A stretch of DNA of 64,000 nt from Guadua angustifolia (GCA_036346375.1 JAYEVE010000632.1:62001-126000); one strand, 5' to 3'; positions 10,088 through 21,945 are shown, numbered from the stretch's first letter. Numbers and translations are program-made. Notes: generated from the sequence alone by a model not told the origin.

Positions 10088-11437
10088 ATGGTGGGGACGG
10101 TCGTATCTGCGGTCGTGGAGGCGGTCGTTGGTGTGGTCGTTGGTGGGGTCTCCTCCTACCTGGTCGGCAAGCACAAAGACAAGGCATCCAAGAGGCACAA
10201 CTTTGAGAAGCTGGAGGAAGCGCACACCGAATTGGAGCGCGTGCTTGAGATATCTAAGAAGATGTCCAACACCAACGTCTCGTTGCTGCGTAAAAGGAAG
10301 ATCATCGAGTGTGTCTACGAGGAGTGCGGCCATGTGCTGCAGAATTGCAAGCTGCAGGCCTTGGAAGACGAAGAGAAGGAACAAGCGGTAACACACTCTT
10401 CCTGCCCTAAACGGATTGCTCGTACGACTAGATCATCAATCTCCTCTCTGGGTAAAGGTGTCCTGGGTTGCTCCGATGTTGAAAGATTTGAAAGGTTTGC
10501 AGCTGTTGCCCGCGAGTTTCTCATAAACCTGCAGTCTGCCTGTTCACTTCGTCAGTACATGTTTATCAGCCCTCTCGTCAGGCCACTTCTCGAAGGCAAA
10601 ACTCTCCAGTATAGAACGGTGCAAGGGAGCCGAAGTAGTCTTCTTCGTATAGTGCCCGCACGTTCCGAAGGGCGTGGTGATGAGGCATGGCTATCGTTCA
10701 GTAGCATAGATCTCAAGATGCCTACAAAGAGAAGTTTCACCCTCTGGTTAGTGCTACGGTTCTCGGAAAGCACGGACATGGTTAGGATTGCCATTGAATG
10801 CCTGCAGTCACTGGGACCTCTGTTCAAGTCTCTGGCCCAAGTTGCCATGGGAGAACTGGTTCAGCTGCCTACACAAGACGTTCTCCATTCAGCTCTGACG
10901 AGTCGACGTTTGCTGGACACCTCAACCAGATGCTGGCGCCCGGATCCATTATGTTGCAGAGAAAATGAGCACAGTAGTCCTTGCGCCAACAACAGCATCT
11001 CTTCATCCGAGATATCATACAGATTTCCAGAACAAGTTATTTTCATGGGATTTCATTGCTACATTCCAGCGTTTGATGAGCACAACTTGCAAATTAGCTC
11101 ACTTGACGGAGCAGACAGAAACGTCGTTGCGAGGAACTGGCCACCTCTGGCGCTGAGAGCTTTCTTCCCACCTCATTTCTCGTGGGAAGGCCTAGGGGAT
11201 AGTTTTGCGATCGAGAGAATTGGAGGACGGGAGGTACCTATCAATGGCAGCCTGCGCGAAATGGAGGAGATGATACGAGCAAAGGCAATAGACTGTTTTA
11301 TCCGACAGCCCGAGCTGACGGAGTATCGAATGGATTGGATCTCTGCACATGGCCTGGCAACCTTTAGTCTGCAGAAGCCAATCATCGAAAGCAAGGGCAG
11401 ATCCAAGAGACGGAGAGTAGCAAAGAGAAGGCAGTAG
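10088..11437 (+). CDS. Gene A: uncharacterised coiled-coil, disease-resistance-like grass protein
   Basis: A single-exon ORF of 449 codons counted from the ATG at 10088; the frame is open from 10076 but there begins with GTG. The N-terminus (about 1-25) is a Val/Gly-rich hydrophobic stretch, followed by a charged helical region (about 35-105; KLEEAHTELERVLEISKK, LLRKRKIIECVYEEC) resembling the CC/Rx-N domain of plant NLRs. No P-loop, NB-ARC or LRR follows. Later family motifs are SESTDMVRIAIECLQSL (from about 226), RPDPLCC (about 284) and YRMDWISAHG near the end. The C-terminus is basic (SKGRSKRRRVAKRRQ) and could be nuclear-localising. It is a close paralogue of gene B and more distant from gene C. 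I recognise the family only as grass proteins of unknown function with CC-NLR-like N-termini; a link to immunity is inference. Confidence 0.8.
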   Translation: MVGTVVSAVVEAVVGVVVGGVSSYLVGKHKDKASKRHNFEKLEEAHTELERVLEISKKMSNTNVSLLRKRKIIECVYEECGHVLQNCKLQALEDEEKEQAVTHSSCPKRIARTTRSSISSLGKGVLGCSDVERFERFAAVAREFLINLQSACSLRQYMFISPLVRPLLEGKTLQYRTVQGSRSSLLRIVPARSEGRGDEAWLSFSSIDLKMPTKRSFTLWLVLRFSESTDMVRIAIECLQSLGPLFKSLAQVAMGELVQLPTQDVLHSALTSRRLLDTSTRCWRPDPLCCRENEHSSPCANNSISSSEISYRFPEQVIFMGFHCYIPAFDEHNLQISSLDGADRNVVARNWPPLALRAFFPPHFSWEGLGDSFAIERIGGREVPINGSLREMEEMIRAKAIDCFIRQPELTEYRMDWISAHGLATFSLQKPIIESKGRSKRRRVAKRRQ

Positions 11438-11497
11438 GGTTTCAGGGTAGAGGTATAGGCAGTTTATGCTAGGCTGAGATGGCGTTTTGTTTAGGTT

Positions 11498-11503
11498 AAT
11501 AAA
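11498..11503 (+). terminator. Polyadenylation signal of gene A
   Basis: AATAAA about 60 bp after the stop codon, within sequence shared with the region downstream of gene B (ATGCTAGGCTGAGATGGCG in both). This shows that the duplicated unit included the 3' UTR. In gene B the corresponding position reads TTATATAGG, so B has lost the canonical hexamer. Confidence 0.6.
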
Positions 11504-11940
11504 GGCCTTGCCTAGCTTTGATCACTTTGTTATGGTCATGGCTCGTACAAATAACTAGTGAGACGGCTCACGTACCAAGCATGTTTAAATAAATAGGCAA
11601 TATATACGTATGTAATATTGCCTTTTTGAAAAAAGATAGTTGAAGACTCCATTTATGATATTGTAATACCAATATTATAGAGTGAAAAATACTCAATCTA
11701 TTTCCCAATACTCATCATATGTGATCAAAGCTTTCTTCCGTAAATACTTGCATAGTAAAATAGAAAACATAGCGCAATATAACATTTTTCATTTACACCA
11801 TCACCATCTTATTCTTGCACTATTGATTGTCTACACTATATGCTCATAATTTGCACAACATAGCTTATACCCAGAAGAGTGAACACCATCAATCCATCAC
11901 TCTCGCAATCGCTCCATCCTATAGAGGTCCACCAAATAAA

Positions 11941-12065
11941 GAATTCCTCCTTCCCTAAACGGATTGCACATACTACCAAGTCATTCATGTCCTCTTTCTT
12001 AAGCGGTAGTAGTAACTATGAGTCCAGTAGATGCGTTGTCCGAAGATTTGAGTGGTTTGCAGATT
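11941..12065 (+). repeat. Internal duplicated segment in the pseudogene
   Basis: 125 bp encoding KNSSFPKRIAHTTKS through RRFEW.ADS, repeated at 12269-12395 with few differences, 329 bp apart. The upstream copy sits where the N-terminal coding part should be, joined directly to the KENVERL segment, which points to unequal exchange or template switching. Confidence 0.85.
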
Positions 12066-12594
12066 CAAGGAGAACGTGGAGAGGCTGAAGATGGCGCACA
12101 TCAAGTTGGAGGCCGCACTCGAGATATCCGAGCAGTGGAAGATGAACGACGTGCCGCCGTTGCTGCGTTGGCGGAGCAAGCTGAAGCGTGCTGCCCGGGA
12201 GTGCGATGACACACTGCGCAAATGCAAGCAACGAATCCTGGAAGAAGAAGAGATGGAGCAGGAGGTGAAGAATTCCTCCTTCCCCAAACGGATCGCTCAT
12301 ACTACCAAGTCATTCATCTCCTCATTTTTTAACAGTAGTAGTAACTATGAGTCCAGTAGATGCGTTGTCCGAAGATTCGAGTGGTATGCAGATTCTGCTA
12401 GCGTTTTTCTGATGTTCCTGGAGCTTGGTGGAATTCGGCGGCAATACATGTTCTTGGACCCTCTTGTAAGGCACCTTCTTGCAGGCAAAACAAAAGTGTG
12501 TTAAGTTTGCAAAGGGAAACCAACACCATCTATTTTTTCTACGGCCATTCGGCACTGCTGAGCACGGAATTGAGGGCAGGCTGCTCTTTATCCA

Positions 12595-12868
12595 GAGTAC
12601 TTTTACGATACACAATATTTAATATTAGCCGTCCATTCTATTTAATCTAATGTGTCAGATTAGTTAACATTTAGTTATACTTCCGCTGATATAGTATTGG
12701 TATTAGAAATCATATGGCGGTAGTATTGTAATTAGTTTTTTTTTAAATTTTGAACATATGTGTATTTTTGTTGGTGCTTTTGTGTAAAATTCTAAACTGC
12801 TTCGTGGGCTGTGCAGAACAAAGTGCTCGATGTGTTAATACGAGGTCACGACATTGCCACGAATCAAG
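12595..12868. mobile_element. Short AT-rich insertion in the pseudogene
   Basis: Compared with gene C, about 270 bp of unrelated, mostly AT-rich sequence separates CTGCTCTTTATCCA (end of left homology) from CCAGAGAATGATTTCGTCC (resumption). It starts GAGTACTTTTACG and includes AATATTAGCCGTCC, a style seen in short grass MITEs. Clean inverted ends and a target duplication were not found, so the right border is approximate. The last 90 bases could be intron-like. Confidence 0.45.
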
Positions 12869-13644
12869 CAGTGTACCAGAGAATGATTTCGTCCTTGCTC
12901 TCACCTTACAACTTTCGGAGAGCACGGACATAGATGGGATTGCAATACACCTCACTTCAAGTCTACAGCCGAAACTGTTAAGATAAAGCTCACTCAGCTG
13001 CCTACGCAAGACTTCGACTGGGTGCCTTACGTTTATCGTAGCCGTAGACATCATTGGAACAATATTCACGGTGTTTTCACTCAGTGGTTTCGCCCAAACC
13101 CACTATGTTGCAAGCAACATGACCAGTACAAGCAGCCCTGTGGTAGTAGCAACACAAATGTTCCATCAGAATTGTTGCCATGTATTTCTCTGGAACCGGT
13201 TATCAAAGTGTATTTGCAGGGCTACATCCCACTTCCTGCTTGGTGCACTAGACGGAGGACAATCATAAAAAAAAAAGCTCTCTGCAGAAGAAAGGCTTTC
13301 CGTATCTGAAACTTGGACTCCTCTTCTCGCCCCATGCTTCTTCAGAAGACTTGCAGCCTTCCGTCGGGGGTTCCGTGACAAAGATGATTAACGGGGAGGA
13401 ACAACATGGATTGTGTACAAACATTACCTTGGAACAGCTGGACGAGATCATGCTGCCAAAGGCGATAGATTGCCTTCGCCGGAACGCCGGAGCGACGGCG
13501 TATCAGATGCTCTGGAAGTCCAGGCATGGTGGCGCATACCTTCAGGTTGAGAAGACAACCGTTCCGAAGCTGTTGCAAAAAGAACCAGATGGGGAGCATG
13601 ATCCCTCAGATTGGATCGTATCCATTCCCGCCTAGCTCCATCTC

Positions 13645-15370
13645 CAATTCGTTGCATGCGATGGATAACGCAAGCTGCTTTCAATTCGTGTTTTTTGGTC
13701 TGTATGTGTGCGTTGTCTTGGACTCTTGGTGTGTGTGTGAAGTAGCTGCGGTTTGTGCTTGGTTACCTGGGCCTACCGGAGGCGGGGCAGAAAAGGAGTA
13801 GCAGCGACGCCTGCGGCGCAGCCCAGCCCAGCCCAGTCCGGCAGCGCCTCGAGAAAGTGCGCCCCATCAAGAGGCCCACATGTCATTGTTGTGCGCCGGG
13901 GCTTCATCCACCACTCAAGGGCGGGTCAGTACTGTGCCTAAGTCTCAGGCCTGGCCGGTACACTGTTGTTCGGCTATTTCTTGGATGAACCATTGCTGTT
14001 GGGCTAGCTTCTTCACAGGTTTTTGATCTCAGGTCTCGGGCCGCAGTCCGGGTGGGCCGAGTCGTGTCGTCGTTTTTTCCATAATGTTTGTCTATTTCTC
14101 AACAGATCGTAAGGTTCCACGCTCAACCCTCTTCCTGTGCGGCATCGATATCAGCTTCTTGCTCCTGAATCCTCACATAACTTGTGAAAACCATTTAAGT
14201 TCCGGTCCTCGTAGGGACCGCAGGAACTGTTTCTCTCTTTCCTCCACATGTGCGAGTGTATATTCTGGACCGGACGGTTCGACTTGACACAAACCTAGCA
14301 CGAGCTAGTGCTAATGTGACTTCTTCAGAGGTCACTATTATTCCATCCTGTGCTGAAACAGAACATAAAGGAAAATTGGTGAAAAGGAGGGCAAGCGAGT
14401 CTTTTTTATCATGTAAACTTGCCCCTCTTTGTCAAGTTCATTCCAGTCCCCTTAGCTATCAACTTGTCATGTCAGTAAGACATATTTTACTTCATCCGAG
14501 TTCGGAAATTCTTTGGAGCCATGTACCGTACCATATCGATTGCTTGGCAGCTTGTTTGCTTTTTCATCCTCTCGAACTCCTGGACGCCAATACCCATCGT
14601 CTTCTTCTTTAAGTTCTCATCACACCTTGCAGTATGTTTACATCTGAAATATCGCACAGTACTGTAGCATCACGGATGACTGTAGCACAAAAAATTTCGT
14701 CGCTCAGTTGCTCGGTTGACTGAAGGAATTAAGAATTTTATTTCTATAGCTCTATTTGTTTATAGTACTCCCAATAAAAGAGTATCATTTCTAATGCCTA
14801 GCTCATAATAAACAAAAGACACATCCCTCTATTTATAATGAGCAATCCTGAAGAGTTTGTATACAACTCTACTTAGCTTAACATGGTCCAATACAACTCT
14901 GCACGTGTACGGCCTATATGCCGCATTCATGTGACTAACCAGACTCTATGTGCATCGTTCTCTAGCCCGAACGTCCCGTATGATATTTTTGATCATCAAG
15001 ACCTCGATTCCTTCCTAAATTTAGTCTCGAATCTCAGTTTCTCTATGAACCTATTTCCGGTCCCATCATAATTGCATGTGGGATGAAACTTTAGTAGTAT
15101 TATTCTTGGTCCATATTACTCCATCTATGTGGTACTAGAGGAAGAAAAGCATTATTGTCATGCTCACCGACTAAGTTGATTATCAAGTAGAAACTGTTGA
15201 ATGGATACAAATCAGTGTGCAGCTTCCTTGTTGCTTCCAGCTGTTTCATCTTCGTTACGAAAATGCCGTCAGCTCCACCCCTCTCGACCAGACCAGACGG
15301 ATGTGAAGTTGTGAAGGAAGCGTGAATATTGGGCCCCATTTGTGTGAGATTTTTTCCCATCGGATGCCCG
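13645..15370. other. No gene recognised
   Basis: Mixed-composition sequence downstream of the pseudogene. 13780-14060 is GC-rich, with CAGCCCAGCCCAGCCCAG at about 13818. Open frames up to 120 residues (14250-14612) lack recognisable motifs and look like chance frames. 14640-15370 is AT-richer and featureless to my reading. Confidence 0.4.
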
Positions 15371-15374
15371 GCTG

Positions 15375-15535
15375 TCTTTTTTTAGATGAAGGAAGATTTT
15401 ATTAATTTCAAGAACATTACATCAAGATGATCAAGTCCTTAAAATTTCTCCTACCGCTAACAAGAAGCACACAGCCCTTAAACAAAACAAAAAAGAAAAA
15501 AAGAGAAGCCTTGATTGCTACCAGCCTGGATCGTC
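15375..15535 (-). mobile_element. Possible 3' tail of a non-LTR element
   Basis: On the minus strand this ends ...TTAATAAAATCTTCCTTC followed by ATCTAAAAAAA, like the 3' tail of plant LINEs and similar to the minus-strand LINE tail at 39313-39340 (CTTTATCTAAAAAAA reversed). It is too short to show coding sequence. Confidence 0.35.
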
Positions 15536-16787
15536 AAATTTAGGGGTGAAAATGAGTCGGATACTACCTGTCAAGTATCGAATACATGTAGCGTTTTTAC
15601 CCTTTTTTGGATACGAATACGGGTACTTTTTTTATCGGATCGGATACGAATAGTACCTGGATAGCTGAGCGTCGGATTCGGGACGAGTACTACTTGACAA
15701 ATACCTGAGGATTTCGGACGGATACGGATACCCGGGGTTCGAGTACACGGGAGTATAAAATACAGCCCACTGTTTAGAGCTTTTTGTGCCCATTATTCGC
15801 GTCGCCTTGTTTAGCTCGCGTCTCGAGTCGTATCAGCCTGATCCAGTGGGGGAATGGACCGGCATGGCACCGTGCACTTTGCCACTATCCTGGTCTCCCC
15901 GGCGTGTGCGGACGTGCGGTTGGCTCGGCGGCGGCGCCTCCCGTGACCACCGGCATCGGCATGGCACCGACGCATGCACGCCCCGCGGCGCGTGCCGATC
16001 AGCCGTGCAGGCTAACCTGCTGATCGATGTTAGAAAAGTTCATTCATCTAAGTATAGCTGTGCAAATGAAACTGCAAGCTTCTCCGGAGGCGTACGAATC
16101 CACACATTCAAAGGATAACAATCACCGAATAGCAGCAACTGTAAAGACGACATCAACAGGCTAACATCTGCACACAATCGGTGATATGGTTGAACTATTT
16201 ACCATGATGCAAGTTGAACTCATTTACAAGCACTGCTAGGTATTGTTGCTGCTGACGCTGCTTGTCTCCCACCAGTTGGAATTACTACGTATGTTTGCGC
16301 GGCCGCGCCGCGCAGACGCTTGACACTACACAAAGACAATTTTCTCACTGAAGAAAAAAACTGTAACGAAAAAACAAATCAAAGAAGTTTAGAGGGGCCT
16401 TTCGTAAAATACCGTGCCTAGATGAATCTCGTGAGGCACTCTGCTAAAAAAACAAGTTGGTTCTAGAACTACCGAGGATACCTACAGGGAAAAAATCTGC
16501 GGGAAAAGCGAACAAATTTTGGAAGTCTTTTGGGTTCGTTCTCTAAAAAAATGCACGTAGACTAAAAAAAACAATATGTGCTAAAAGGGGGAAAAATCTA
16601 TAAGTAATAGGGGCTTTATTGGGAGAAAATGCACCAATATATAATTAGAAACAAATCTTAAAAGTTGTTAGAGACGCACAACTTTAAAAAAAAATTTGGG
16701 GTTTGGCGGCTAAAAACTGAACTTAGATGTAAAAAAAATATATACGCTAAGAGGGGAAAAGCTGTGGAATTATTCGGGGGGTGCTGG

Positions 16788-16850
16788 CCCTTGCGCATGT
16801 AAAACGTAAAGCGAACCATGCGCAAGGCTTTAGGTTCTGCCTTGCGCATG
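16788..16850. repeat. Short inverted and direct repeat
   Basis: CCTTGCGCATG at 16789-16799 and CATGCGCAAGG at 16817-16827 form an 11-bp perfect inverted repeat with a 17-base spacer. The first arm recurs in direct orientation at 16840-16850. No gene lies next to it; 16100-17680 as a whole shows no recognisable coding sequence. Confidence 0.6.
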
Positions 16851-17681
16851 GTTTTGCTTCCTCACGGCAGAACTTTTTATTTGGGGGAAAAGCTTGTTCT
16901 CATTTTTTTAGGCTAGGCAGAACCTAAAGCGCATATTTTGTGCTAAGTACTTCAACATACAAATTGCAATAGAAACGATATTACCCTTTCTTCTGCAGAA
17001 ATCAGTCCCAATTCTTTTCTAAGCTTGGCACATCCTAAAACAGAGAGTAGGTAAGATACAAAGAAAATGGGTAACAAAAAAAAAATGACTGAGGACCCGA
17101 ACTCTAACATATCTTTCGTAGTTCAAGACAATGATCTCCAAGAAACTAACGATATGTAATTTGTAGCCCAACCTGAACGCTGCTAAACAATTTATAGGGC
17201 CATCTTTATTTGCAAAACCAATGGAATCTGTTTCTTTTACGCTCCTAGAATACCATGGCAATTCTGTGCTTCCAGAAACAAAATAGGCAAATCTTCATAT
17301 AGGAGATACAGAAGGATACGAAATTAAATTGAGTTGTTAATGCAAAACTGGAATAACTCTAAGCACATGTGTATTATGGCATTATAAATTCTATACATAT
17401 ATCTACATGTCTTTTTAGAACATGTAGATCTAAGAACATCAAACAATCTAGCCGACAAAGTAAATCGCGTCTCCCATGAATGTCTAAAGAAGCATGCTAC
17501 CTGAGAAAATTCACCGTTTAAATTTTTCGGTAGTAACCAAGAAAGTAACATAGCCAAATTATCCAGCACACACCTACCAACACAGTTGCCGCAAACCACA
17601 ACATGAAATGAATATAAGAAGAATGAGCAAACCGAATCTGTCTTGACATTTGTTTTGCTCTCCTCTCGAACAAACATGTAA

Positions 17682-18262
17682 GAGCATCTCCAGCAAGGAC
17701 CCCTAAAACAGGGCCCCTATTTTGGATTTAGGGACTCTCCCTATTTTTTGGGGTCCTGTTTTCAGAGCACAAGTCCAACAACATCCCCTAAATCTCAGTC
17801 CCTATTTTACTTTTTCTCCTATTTTGACATATCCGCTATGTATAATCTTCATTTGACACCACTAAAATTCAATCAAAAATATTTGTAATACATAAAACAT
17901 AAGCATATTAACATTTACAATTTAAAAACATGATATTTAAAATTTAAATTTAAAATTTTCAAAATATGATATTTAAAATTTTCAAAATTTTCAGCAGCAG
18001 ATGCAGATGCAACAGTTGCAACTCATCCAGCAAAGACACACTCAACTGCAGCGAACTAATGCAAACCATCCTTCACTTAACTCCCTATTTTAAGGTTTAG
18101 GGGCTGGTTTAGGGGCTCCCTGGGAATTAGGGCTGAGGAGGCAAATTTAGGGGCCTCCTAATTTTAGGGGCTGGATTAGGGGTCCTGTTGGATCTGTATT
18201 TTTTACTAAAGTCCCTATTTTAAGGTTTAGGGGCTGGTTTAGGAGCTCTGCTGGAGATGCTC
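17682..18262. mobile_element. MITE, PIF/Harbinger (Tourist)-like, TSD TAA
   Basis: Ends GAGCATCTCCAGCA and, reversed, GAGCATCTCCAGCA, perfect over 14 bp. TAA lies directly outside on both sides (17679-17681 and 18263-18265), the 3-bp TWA target duplication of PIF/Harbinger elements. The 581-bp interior has no transposase. It contains repeated segments of the form CCCTATTTTAAGGTTTAGG near 18085 and 18212, so the right end has an internal duplication. It lies inside the candidate hAT. Confidence 0.75.
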
Positions 18263-19513
18263 TAATTGAAAGGAAGAAACATGAAATGGCATAATTAAGG
18301 CGATTATCACAATGAGCACATCAAGTTTCCTGTGGGATAAGCAGAGGCAACAAACCTGTTATTCTGTGACCATCTAATTCAATGCAAGGTTCGCCATTCC
18401 TTTTGGATAAGCAGAGCCGCTATGCTTGTTTTGTCATGTCGAGCAACTTATCAGACGCAGCCGTTTGTAGGCTCTAGCTGCTTGTGCAAAATTAGCAAGG
18501 CAGTGGCATACTGTAGCTGGAGAGTGGCCAAGGGCAGGATGTTCTTCACCAATAATCTAAAATCTCACCAACACTGGCCATAGCTCCTCCGTCTGGAGAA
18601 AAAAATAATAAAAAAGCTAGCATAATTTGATCATAAAAGAAACGCAATGAAATTCAGTGTAGGACAACATAAGTTTTAGGTAAAGAATAATCGCTAATTA
18701 TACAAAGAACATACAACAACGGTTTAGATTTGTTTGTCTGTGTAGAATGGCCATGCCTCATGCTGAGCCCATGCGACAGAATTGGTAAACAGCTAGTTAA
18801 CTATTGCCTACTATCATTTCCTTTGAAGGTAACTAAACCTGAATTGATAAAGGCACTAAACAACATTGTAGGCGATTCGCAGAGGCACTAACAATCTAAC
18901 AGAAATGAAACAAAAAAAAAAAACAACCGCCTGATCATAAACTTCAACTGAAAGTCAAGCATCTTCACTCCATCTCTGGACTTGGCTCTATACCATTATA
19001 AACTCCAGTGATCTATGTAATCAATATCGCCTGATAAAAGAAGACAAGCATTTATCTTCGTAGTAACATGATTGCATGTCCAAGCGGCAGATAGCCTCAT
19101 GAAGACCAATATTTTCAAAAAGACCGGAAGCATCGGTATAAGAAGAATGGCAAAACAACAGTTCATGATATGCATGTCTGTGACCAAAATCACAAGATTG
19201 TTTCAGACATTTACATTACCTTGTAGCAGCAATCTGCGCTAGCAGGCTTTTGCAGTACCCGCTTCAAGCCTTACATCAAGAACTTTCCATAACGATGATA
19301 GTGCAGGTAGAACCTACATAGCAAAGCTTGTCTGATGGTTTGTTTTAACCAGAAATTCTAAAAATTGCACCTGACTTTTGGATTGCGAAACACATCCTGA
19401 TGGTTTGACTGAACCAAAGAAACCTTTTTTCCCAACATGGTCAAACACGATGGCATAATTGCATGTCTAGTAAATAAATTTGAAAGTTACAGCAGGAGAA
19501 CCTTTTCTATTTC

Positions 19514-20418
19514 TTAGGCCATATAAAACCCATCATCAATGCCATTTTCCTCCTCGTAAGCATAGTCTGCAGGCAACGATCCGCTGCTTCGAGGCAAAAA
19601 AAATCCTACAATTACATATAGAGAGAATAGTTTCAGCTGAACCAGAATATACTCAACATATTTGCTGCATGCATCAAGTAAATTATGTTTGCACAAATGG
19701 ATAACAAAAACGACAGGATAGTCTTATTACATCTAGATGGAATTCGTAAACAATCATCATAGGTATGCTCCAAGCGATGGCTCCAAGGAACAGAACAACA
19801 TCTGGGTGCCAGATCTTGTCGAATACCGTTTGTTCACGCCTAAAAGAGTTCCTGTAACACCAAAAAAAAAAAGAGGTTATTTGTTTGGCAAATTAATTCA
19901 TTAACAAAATCGGCAAAGAAAAATTGCACCTTGAGCACCTCATCCCCTTTCCGGAATTGGAGCTCGGATCAACAGCTAATGAGCGGATTTGTCGAGATTA
20001 GAGAGAGAAAAAAAGAAATCATCAGCTGATGTAGAAAGAAGATATCGATTTGATCAGAGAAAGAAAAGAAATCATCACGTAATGTAGAAAGGAAATTTGA
20101 AAGCGAGAGAGGGACCAACGTCCTGCCATCTAACCACTGCGAACATATCTGTGGAGAAGTTGGAACGCTCAAGCACACTGTGAGCTAGGCGGCAAAGAGC
20201 ACGAGATCCATGAGGATGACCAGCCAGAGCTGCCACCTCCACGTCCACCCGACATCACCATGGCGCTCCCGCTTGGGCGTCCTCCGCGCCGCTATCTCCG
20301 CGTCGGCCTCGGCGGGGGCGACCTCGCTGGCCTCGCGAGGGAGCACCTCCACATCAGGGAAGTGCAGGCGGAACACCAGCCGCGGCATCTCGTCGCCCAT
20401 CTTGGGCTCGGGGGACAT
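19514..20418 (-). CDS. Candidate three-exon gene for a small membrane protein
   Basis: Three minus-strand segments fit splice rules. Exon 1 is 20418-20237 (MSPEPKMGDEMPRL...DVGWTW) with donor AG|GTGGCA in phase 2. Exon 2 is 19851-19731, after a T-rich acceptor ending GTTACAG; it reads FDKIWHPDVVLFLGAIAWSI then PMMIVYEFHLD, a likely membrane helix, with donor GAT|GTAATA in phase 0. Exon 3 is 19605-19514 after acceptor AATTGTAG, ending EENGIDDGFYMA and TAA. Exon 3 needs one extra T in a run of eight T to stay in frame, so there is a 1-nt deletion or a homopolymer error. The product would be about 131 residues. I do not recognise the family. It lies inside the candidate hAT, so it could be a captured fragment or a host gene. 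The longer unspliced frame (20185-20694) is probably an artefact. Confidence 0.4.
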
Positions 20419-20419
20419 A

Positions 20420-21240
20420 GAAGGCAGCGGAGGAAGAGCAGGAAGTGGCGGGACACCGGGAGCTGCGGCGCAAGCGGGACCGCCACAGGCGATAGCAGCG
20501 GTGTGAGGAGCAGCAGGCATAGGTGGGGCAGCACGATGCAACCTCAGCGAAGCGTAGGAATTATGACACGAGAGCCACCTCGAGGGCTCCGCGAGGCGCT
20601 CGGGGCCTGACTTCATGGCGCGGCAAGCTCGAGGGCTCCGCGAGGCGAATGAGGCCCGATCTCGCGGGGCGCAAGGGGGCGGCTCCGACCCCATGGCGTG
20701 GAGAGCTCGAGGGCCCCGCGAGCGACCAGCGTGAGCGCCGCCCGCGAGAGCGAGGAATAGGAGGACTGAATGGGGACGGAAGAAAGCGAGGCAGCGCTGG
20801 ACCGAAATAAGAGAGCTCTAGAAGCGACTGGGACAGCTGGAGGTCGAGGCCTCCGGTGGGGCGCAGGCCATGACCGGCGACGAGCCATCGACGACGGACA
20901 CATGCGATCGCATCGGCAAAAAAAACGAAAGAACAACACCGCACAGGCAACCGAGGCCACCACGCGTCGACCAGCTAAAAATCAAGTCCAAGCGCACGCG
21001 GGTGGCCGGGCTGCACGCGAGGGACCTCACCGCTGCGCTGCGCGCTCGCACGCGAAAACTGGCCGCGACAAAATACTTGTGGTAAGCAAGCGCGTGAGCT
21101 ACGCGGGCGAGGTGGCTCAACGGTGACGCAGCCGTACGCACGGGCGCCTGGTTTCCTGCTCACACTAGCGACGCGGTGGCCGGGCACGCGGCCACGTCGC
21201 CCAAAAACTGACGTGGCGCGCGGAGAGCCCGGAAAACCTC
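20420..21240. other. GC-rich stretch upstream of the candidate gene
   Basis: Strongly GC-rich with repeats of CTCGAGGGCTCCGCGAGGCG near 20579 and 20631. Long open frames on both strands are those expected by chance at this composition. It may be the promoter and first-exon CpG-rich region of the minus-strand candidate, but no specific element was identified. Confidence 0.35.
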
Positions 21241-21589
21241 CGGCTTATCCTAGAATTCTTTACTTTATTCTTTGTTCTTTATTTTGACCATGCGTTAAAT
21301 TATGCATGATAATTAGACTATGTGTGTTAGTTAAATTATTTTTATCACATATTTTGATCCTAGATAGTTTGCGTACTATTCGACTAAGTACCTGTTATCC
21401 GTATTGTATCCGTCCGTATAATTTCCGATATCCGTTTTCTACCCGTTCGTAAATACCCGGTATTCGTATCCGTATCCTACCCGTACCCGTATCCAAAAAA
21501 AATAATTAGGGTAAGATACGGGATAACCTACTACCTGATTGTACCCAACCTGTTTTCACCTCTAGTCATCTCACAGCTTGTGCACTGCA

Positions 21590-21945
21590 CTGCACACACG
21601 TTGACGCCAAGTCGCACTGCCAGACTGCCACGTTTCTCTTAGCTTCATCCTAATTCCCATGGATTGAATCTATGAAAGGCTCAAAATACTCTCTGCCAAA
21701 ATACACGTTGACGCCAAGTTCCCATGGATTGGATCGAGCAGCATCCTGGAAAATTCATTCTTGTACCTCTCGATCGGTTTTAGTTGCAGAAGCACTTCAT
21801 CTGCACGTACAAATCATATAGTGCTTAGTCCTTGCCCTCTAGATGCCCTCTATATGGTTGGTTGTGCACTGCACACACGTTGACGCCAAGTCGTCCTGCC
21901 ACTTTCCTCTTTGCTTCATCCTAATAACTCTGCTCTCCTGTCCAG
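21590..21945 (+). repeat. Direct repeats and partial leader copy of the gene A family
   Basis: ACACGTTGACGCCAAGT occurs three times (about 21597, 21703, 21876). Between the second and third lies a shortened copy of the upstream sequence of genes A and B (GGATTGGATCGAGCAGCATC, about 21727, to AGATGCCCTC, about 21850), with an internal deletion relative to 36300-36530. CATCCTAATAACTCTGCTCT at about 21916 resembles 8074-8100 just after the gypsy LTR, so both are remnants of the same older unit. Confidence 0.7.

Larger units (their letters stand above)
11935..13640 (+). pseudogene. Scrambled pseudogene of the gene C type
   Basis: The sequence is close to gene C but broken. The block from 12066 reads KENVERLKMAHIKLEAALE and continues to GKTK, where a stop falls at 12502. 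Homology carries on out of frame to about 12594, is interrupted by foreign sequence to about 12868, resumes with LQLSESTDIDGIA (about 12905), has lost about 24 bases relative to C near 12950, and runs through FRPNPLCCKQHD, LPKAIDCLRRNAG and AYQMLWKSRHGGAYL to about 13570. The first 28 codons of C are replaced by a displaced copy (11941-12065) of an internal segment. No continuous protein is possible. It retains the reading frame at the point where gene C is shifted, so it is a useful reference for C. Confidence 0.85.
15541..21564. mobile_element. Possible hAT (Ac/Ds-like) element with internal cargo
   Basis: The left end is TAGGGGTGAAAATGAGTCGG and the right end, reversed, is TAGAGGTGAAAACAGGTTGG. 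Both resemble the Ac/Ds terminus (TAGGGATGAAA). Both subterminal regions (15545-15760 and 21370-21560) are full of GGATACGGATA-type repeats, also characteristic of that group. Flanking 8-mers are GTCAAATT and GTCATCTC, matching at only four bases, so the target duplication is not convincing. No transposase was seen. Either this is one degenerate 6-kb non-autonomous element, or two fragments of one family lying in opposite orientation. Confidence 0.4.

Noticed and set aside
20185..20963. Several long ORFs on both strands
   Set aside because: GC-rich sequence keeps most frames open; the spliced minus-strand model explains the only part with gene-like signals.
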